In this document: piece after piece, positions 60,565 through 64,000 of the stretch
Numbering within the stretch: position 1 is the stretch's first letter
Layout of the letters: the number at the start of each line of letters is the position of its first letter
Source: Halobacteriovorax sp. JY17
GTDB taxonomy: Bacteria > Bdellovibrionota > Bacteriovoracia > Bacteriovoracales > Bacteriovoracaceae
DNA: 64,000 nucleotides
Direction of reading: 5' to 3'
Assembly: GCF_002753895.1 (NCBI RefSeq)
Contig: NZ_NJER01000002.1
Coordinates: 124,001 to 188,000 of the forward strand
Translations under genes and position numbers: made by a program
Notes under the pieces: generated by a model
What the model was told of the DNA's origin: nothing
The model's input: only the letters and a program-made list of their open reading frames with translations
Database searches by the model: none

Positions 60565-62385
60565 CTAGTTATACATTGCATCAATCTCTTTATCAAACCT
60601 TTTTAATATTTCTTTCTTCTTTAATTTTAAAGAAGGAGTAATAAGCCCGCTCTCAGGTGTAAATTCTATTGGTGCAATGTAGAACTTCTTAATTGACTCA
60701 AAGCTAGCGAGGCCACCATTTACAGCTTCAATTTGCTCTTTGATTAAGTTAATAACCCCTTGATTCTTTGAAAGTTCTTCAAGTGTTACGTTTGGAGTAA
60801 GCTCAAGGGCCGGAAGAATTTCAAGAAATGACTCTTTTTCTATTCCAACAACTCCGCTAAGGAACTTTCTCTTATCCCCAATAACCATGAAGTGGGTAAT
60901 ATACTTTCGTATTTTGAGCAGATTTTCTATTTTTTGTGGTGCAACATTTTTTCCACCAGAAGTAATTATGATATCTTTCTTTCTATCTGTGATCTGGAGA
61001 TATCCATTACTATTAAGTCTTCCGATATCTCCACTCTTAAACCAGCCGTCATTAAAAGATTTCTTAGTTTCTTCCTCATTTCTGTAATAACCACTAAATA
61101 GAGCAGAGGACTTAACAAGAATTTCACCATCATCATCGAATTTAAATTGTGTGTCTCCAAGTGGTAATCCAACTGTTCCTGCCATTTGCTTAGAGACTGG
61201 GTTTACGCAGCAGGGAGCTATGGTTTCTGTGAGACCGTAGCCTTCGAGAACTGTGAGATTAGCATTTCGTAGAAATTTAATTATATCAACACCTAGCGGA
61301 GCTCCTCCAGAAACGAAGAAGCGTATTTTGCCACCGAAGCGATTATAAATTTTAGAGAAGACCATTTGATATGCTAAATTTCTAGCGATGAGTATTTTAC
61401 TTGGTGGAGATTGGTCTTTATCTAGATAATCAAAGTATTCTGTAGAAACATTTTCGGCCCACTGAAATAATTTCTTTTTAACTATTCCTTCACCTTCAAT
61501 TGTTGCTTGTGTCTTTGCGTATATTTTTTCAAAAATTCTTGGAACTGAAATCATGACAGTTGGTTGTGCTAGCGTAATATTGTCGATGAGTTTATCAATG
61601 CTTTCGGCGTAAACATTCTCGATGCCAAGGGATAGATGTAGCATAGAGTCGCACCTTCCAAGAACATGGGAGAGTGGAAGAAAGGTTAGGAGTCGGTCAG
61701 CTTCATTTATATTGTGCCCGAGAGCCGATTTCACATTTTGAAGCATGGACCAAAAGGCATTGTGCCTAATCATTGCGCCTTTAGGCTGCCCTGTGGTTCC
61801 TGACGTGTAGACAATTGATGCAAGAGAATTATCTTGAACACTATCTATTAGTTCTTCTAACCTATTTGGTTTATCAAGGGTGATTAGCTTGCCTTTTTCA
61901 AGGAGTTCTTTATGAGTATAAATTTTGAAGTGTTTACTACATAATTGAATTAAGTCTTGATTCTTTATATCTTCTAGGATGACAAGAGACTTGATATTGC
62001 TCAATTCATCAATCACTTCGCAGACTTTCTTTAATTGTTTTTCATTGTCTAAAATGAGAAGGGAAGATTCAGAGTGATTTATAATATAGCTTATTTCGTC
62101 ATCAGTGTAGGTTGGATAGATCGGTACAACTGTTGCGTTTAAGCAGAGGCACGACAGATCATAAATATTCCAAATGTAGGATGTGTCAGCGAGAATAGAA
62201 ACTTTGTCGTTTGGTCTAAGTCCAATTTCTTCGAGTGCCGTAGTTATCTTTGAAATATACTCATAGTATTCATGTGTATTTAAAGTTGTAACCTTATTGT
62301 TCTTTATCCATCCAATAGCCTTTGATTGAGAGTTTGTTTTGTACTTATTAAAGAGTAGTGATGGAATATTTTTTTTAATTATCAT
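60565..62385 (-). CDS. long-chain acyl-CoA synthetase (AMP-binding)
   Basis: A 606-residue adenylate-forming enzyme that activates fatty acids as CoA thioesters. The P-loop-like YTSGTTGQPKGAM, the GYGLTET motif and the hinge DRKKDIIITSGGKN with the catalytic lysine region are intact. Length and the FKSGDIG motif fit the FadD15/long-chain group. No membrane helix is seen. It is divergent from the small-gene pair at 62494; AGAGGA precedes the ATG at a rather long spacing. Confidence 0.93.
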   Translation of the reverse strand: MIIKKNIPSLLFNKYKTNSQSKAIGWIKNNKVTTLNTHEYYEYISKITTALEEIGLRPNDKVSILADTSYIWNIYDLSCLCLNATVVPIYPTYTDDEISYIINHSESSLLILDNEKQLKKVCEVIDELSNIKSLVILEDIKNQDLIQLCSKHFKIYTHKELLEKGKLITLDKPNRLEELIDSVQDNSLASIVYTSGTTGQPKGAMIRHNAFWSMLQNVKSALGHNINEADRLLTFLPLSHVLGRCDSMLHLSLGIENVYAESIDKLIDNITLAQPTVMISVPRIFEKIYAKTQATIEGEGIVKKKLFQWAENVSTEYFDYLDKDQSPPSKILIARNLAYQMVFSKIYNRFGGKIRFFVSGGAPLGVDIIKFLRNANLTVLEGYGLTETIAPCCVNPVSKQMAGTVGLPLGDTQFKFDDDGEILVKSSALFSGYYRNEEETKKSFNDGWFKSGDIGRLNSNGYLQITDRKKDIIITSGGKNVAPQKIENLLKIRKYITHFMVIGDKRKFLSGVVGIEKESFLEILPALELTPNVTLEELSKNQGVINLIKEQIEAVNGGLASFESIKKFYIAPIEFTPESGLITPSLKLKKKEILKRFDKEIDAMYN

Positions 62386-62493
62386 TTATTAAATGTCCTC
62401 TAGAAACTATTTAGAAAAATCAGTTACTTATCAAATTAATTTATACTTCTAATTTTAATATATCTAAGGAGGAAAAGGAAATAGGAGAAAGTT

Positions 62494-62745
62494 TTGGATG
62501 AAATAATAGTTATTTCAATTTGTGAAAAGGCCATCAACAAAAAGAGACCTACTGGTTATGAATTTCACTTTAAGGGATACTTTAGAGGAGAGAGGATCAA
62601 CAAAATAAATGTAAAGACACAGTGGAGTCTTTCGCTCGGAGAAGAGTATCTCTTACTGCTTTCTGTGGATAAGGTCATTTCAAATTGTCTAAACACTGAA
62701 CTAATAAAGTCTACAGAGTTAAAAAAAATTAATTTTCCCAACTAG
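62494..62745 (+). CDS. small protein of unknown function (83 aa)
   Basis: An 83-residue soluble protein beginning with TTG at 62494; AGGAGA about six bases upstream decides the start. The sequence suggests a small beta-barrel or OB-like fold (FHFKGYFRGERINKINVKTQ), but I recognise no family. A single DnaA-box-like TGTGGATAA occurs within the gene at 62664-62672, probably by chance. It is followed after 31 bases by the HisKA-like gene. Confidence 0.6.
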   Translation: MDEIIVISICEKAINKKRPTGYEFHFKGYFRGERINKINVKTQWSLSLGEEYLLLLSVDKVISNCLNTELIKSTELKKINFPN

Positions 62746-62776
62746 TAGTTATGTTATTATTGTTTAGGGAGTCTGT

Positions 62777-63028
62777 ATGGAAATGACTATTGAAGAGCTG
62801 GCCTTAGGGGAAAGAAAATTCTTACATGAATTAAGTAATCAAATTGTTGTGGCACAAGGAATGAGTAATGTTGCTTTAAGGAATCTTCAGATTAGTGATG
62901 ATCTTGATTCTCTGGACCCTAAGACTATTGATAAGCTTGAAAAATCAGTTAATGCTATTAATAAGATGATTATTTTGGTGAAAGAGCGTAGAGGAGTTCT
63001 ACACTCTTTAAGTAGTAAGACTATTTAA
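62777..63028 (+). CDS. miniature histidine-kinase-like phosphotransfer (DHp) protein
   Basis: An 83-residue protein that looks like an isolated HisKA dimerisation/phosphotransfer hairpin. The first helix carries an H-box, FLHELSNQI, with H17-E18-x-x-N21 as in HisKA kinases. After a short acidic turn the second helix (about 53-76, LEKSVNAINKMIILVKERR) has the heptad pattern of DHp helix 2. No catalytic ATPase domain is present and none can follow because of the stop. AGGGAG precedes the ATG. The call is by motif only; a chance resemblance remains possible. The 3' end overlaps the convergent gene by eight bases. Confidence 0.6.
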   Translation: MEMTIEELALGERKFLHELSNQIVVAQGMSNVALRNLQISDDLDSLDPKTIDKLEKSVNAINKMIILVKERRGVLHSLSSKTI

Positions 63029-63422
63029 CTTTAACGTTAACCTTGTCTCCAATCATAAAACCGCCAATATCATATACTTTTAGATCTTTTCCAACATAGC
63101 TATCTTTTAAAGTCGCAATTGCTGTATCTTTTTCAGTATGAAGAACTTCTAGCTCTCCAATCTTTACTTGATATTGATAACGTTGTTTTGTTTCATATGG
63201 ATCAAGTCTTGATATCGTTCTGTAAACATCGAGTGTTGTTCCCGAATCGAGTCCTTGTTCACTACCAATATTAACGTAGAAATTCTTATTTACGACTTCG
63301 TTCGTGTATCCCATAGGTAAATCTTGAACAATACTAAAAATAATAAAATCACGCGCAAATGCCATACTTGCGGTAAACATAAAAATTAATATAGCGATAA
63401 TTTGCAGGTTTATCTTTTTCAT
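63021..63422 (-). CDS. exported protein of unknown function (133 aa)
   Basis: A 133-residue protein with a signal peptide ending near SMAFA. The mature part has the pattern YVNIGSEQGLDSGTTLDVYR, which resembles small beta domains found at the C-terminus of flagellar protein FlgT and similar envelope proteins; this is a weak resemblance. ATG 63422 is preferred over TTG 63434 because it starts directly with the signal peptide and has GGGA upstream. Confidence 0.65.
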   Translation of the reverse strand: MKKINLQIIAILIFMFTASMAFARDFIIFSIVQDLPMGYTNEVVNKNFYVNIGSEQGLDSGTTLDVYRTISRLDPYETKQRYQYQVKIGELEVLHTEKDTAIATLKDSYVGKDLKVYDIGGFMIGDKVNVKVK

Positions 63423-63564
63423 TACAATTCCCAAGTAGCAGGTTAACCAAGGTTTTCTTGGTCATACTTACTAATCGTAAGAAAAACTCATAAACTAAAA
63501 TGCTCAGGAGTTTTGATGGAATTGTGGGAAGAATGGTGGAGTTTTTTACCTAGTTAGTATGTGA

Positions 63565-63584
63565 AAGGGGCTACTTAGCCCCTT
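63565..63584 (-). terminator. hairpin at the end of the peptide-binding-protein gene
   Basis: AAGGGGCTA (63565-63573) and TAGCCCCTT (63576-63584) form a perfect 9-bp stem with a two-base loop. The stop codon of the minus-strand gene lies at its base. The T-run on the minus-strand side is weak (TTTCAC), so termination efficiency is uncertain. Confidence 0.55.
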
Positions 63585-64000
63585 ACTTTTGATTCAGTCT
63601 CAGGTATTTAAAGTTGTTATATATAAGATCTGAGTGGCGGTAATTATTAAGTCTTTCATGATAGAGAATATAGTTTCTTGAATAATACTGCATGACCCAC
63701 GGTAAATCATGAACAATAATTCTTTCCATCTCTTTCATTATTTCAATTTTTTCTTCTCCATTTGGAAGAACTTTCATTTTATTAAACAATTTATCAAATT
63801 TTGCATTCGAGTAGAAAGTAGAGTTTGGGCCTGGTGCATGGTTCTTTGAAATTAAAAGTTGAAGAACATTTTCCGAATCTGGATAGTCTAATGCCCAACC
63901 ATCTTGCCAGAATTGAAGTTTCCCCTGCCTCGCTTTTTCTAAAAAAGCAGGAAAATTATTAAGAGCAACTTGGACTTTAATCCCTACTTTTCCAAGCTCT
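63583..64000 (-). CDS. peptide ABC transporter substrate-binding protein, family 5 (3' end only)
   Basis: The reading frame is open from the stop at 63583 to the window edge (139 codons) and continues beyond it. The visible C-terminal part has the SBP-family-5 pattern: LGKVGIKVQVALNNFPAF, FWQDGWALDYPDSENVL, then NSTFYSNAKFDKL. These match the OppA/DppA C-terminal lobe. Such proteins bind oligopeptides in the periplasm. The start, signal peptide and partners are outside the window. Confidence 0.85.
   Translation of the reverse strand, partial: ELGKVGIKVQVALNNFPAFLEKARQGKLQFWQDGWALDYPDSENVLQLLISKNHAPGPNSTFYSNAKFDKLFNKMKVLPNGEEKIEIMKEMERIIVHDLPWVMQYYSRNYILYHERLNNYRHSDLIYNNFKYLRLNQK

Noticed and set aside
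60265-60606. 113-residue plus-strand ORF opposite rpoZ
   Set aside because: rpoZ on the minus strand is recognised clearly, and this is its antisense shadow.
62664-62672. Single TGTGGATAA box
   Set aside because: It is one isolated copy inside a coding region, so it is not grouped with the cluster at 1958-2195.

Overview
The window is low-GC, densely packed bacterial DNA (about 64 kb) carrying chromosomal housekeeping genes and a type IV pilus cluster. Almost all genes lie on the + strand. Gene content suggests a Gram-negative deltaproteobacterium-like organism: type IV pili, an Omp85/TamB pair, lipoproteins, a Bat operon, a MutS2/RqcH pair and large exported proteins of unknown family. The low GC and these genes together look most like the Bdellovibrionota, plausibly a marine Halobacteriovorax-type predator. 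That assignment is inferred from gene content and style, not from a search. I saw no rRNA or tRNA gene, insertion sequence, prophage or CRISPR array.

Layout. 1-3.1 kb: an unrecognised multi-pass membrane protein, a 72-residue orphan, a 474-bp gene-free stretch with three perfect DnaA boxes, and an inositol-monophosphatase-family gene. 3.1-6.7 kb: a sigma-54 activator without a sensor domain, rlmE, a penicillin-binding protein and lepB. 6.7-10.4 kb: mutS2 and a RqcH-like gene, divergent with overlapping start codons. 10.5-15.4 kb: an exported protein and a 1370-residue lipoprotein, neither recognised. 15.4-25.1 kb: one tightly overlapping run of rlmI-like, moxR, DUF58, a membrane protein, batA, a batB-batC fusion, batD, ribF and aroE.

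25.2-39.4 kb is the type IV pilus region. It holds pilB-pilT-pilC, then pilA with its own leader and strong terminator, then a convergent TPR-like gene. An ABC exporter pair overlapping pilD follows, then pilM-N-O-P, pilQ and a TPR gene. Together they encode the extension and retraction ATPases, platform, major pilin, prepilin peptidase, alignment complex and secretin, that is, a nearly complete machine.

39.5-42.3 kb: aroQ, efp, accB, accC. 42.4-50.9 kb: a TPR-like protein, a TamB-like protein and an Omp85 protein, overlapping. 51.0-54.5 kb: rplM-rpsI and a divergent UvrA paralogue with one intact and one decayed ATP site. 54.6-57.2 kb: an exported protein and a matrixin-type metalloprotease, both ending in a membrane anchor. 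57.2-60.2 kb: an AMIN-like protein and lon. 60.3-62.4 kb, minus strand: rpoZ and a long-chain acyl-CoA synthetase. 62.5-64 kb: two 83-residue proteins (one resembling an isolated histidine-kinase phosphotransfer domain), an exported 133-residue protein, and the 3' end of a peptide-binding-protein gene that runs off the window.

The observations I consider most worth following are the DnaA-box cluster at 1958-2195, the half-decayed UvrA paralogue, the leader ORF plus hairpin before pilA, the pilA terminator that doubles as coding sequence, the protease operon with paired C-terminal anchors, and the miniature HisKA-like protein. I did not identify a clear multi-gene defence system or another obviously new multi-gene system. 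Functional calls rest on motif recognition by eye; no database search was run.
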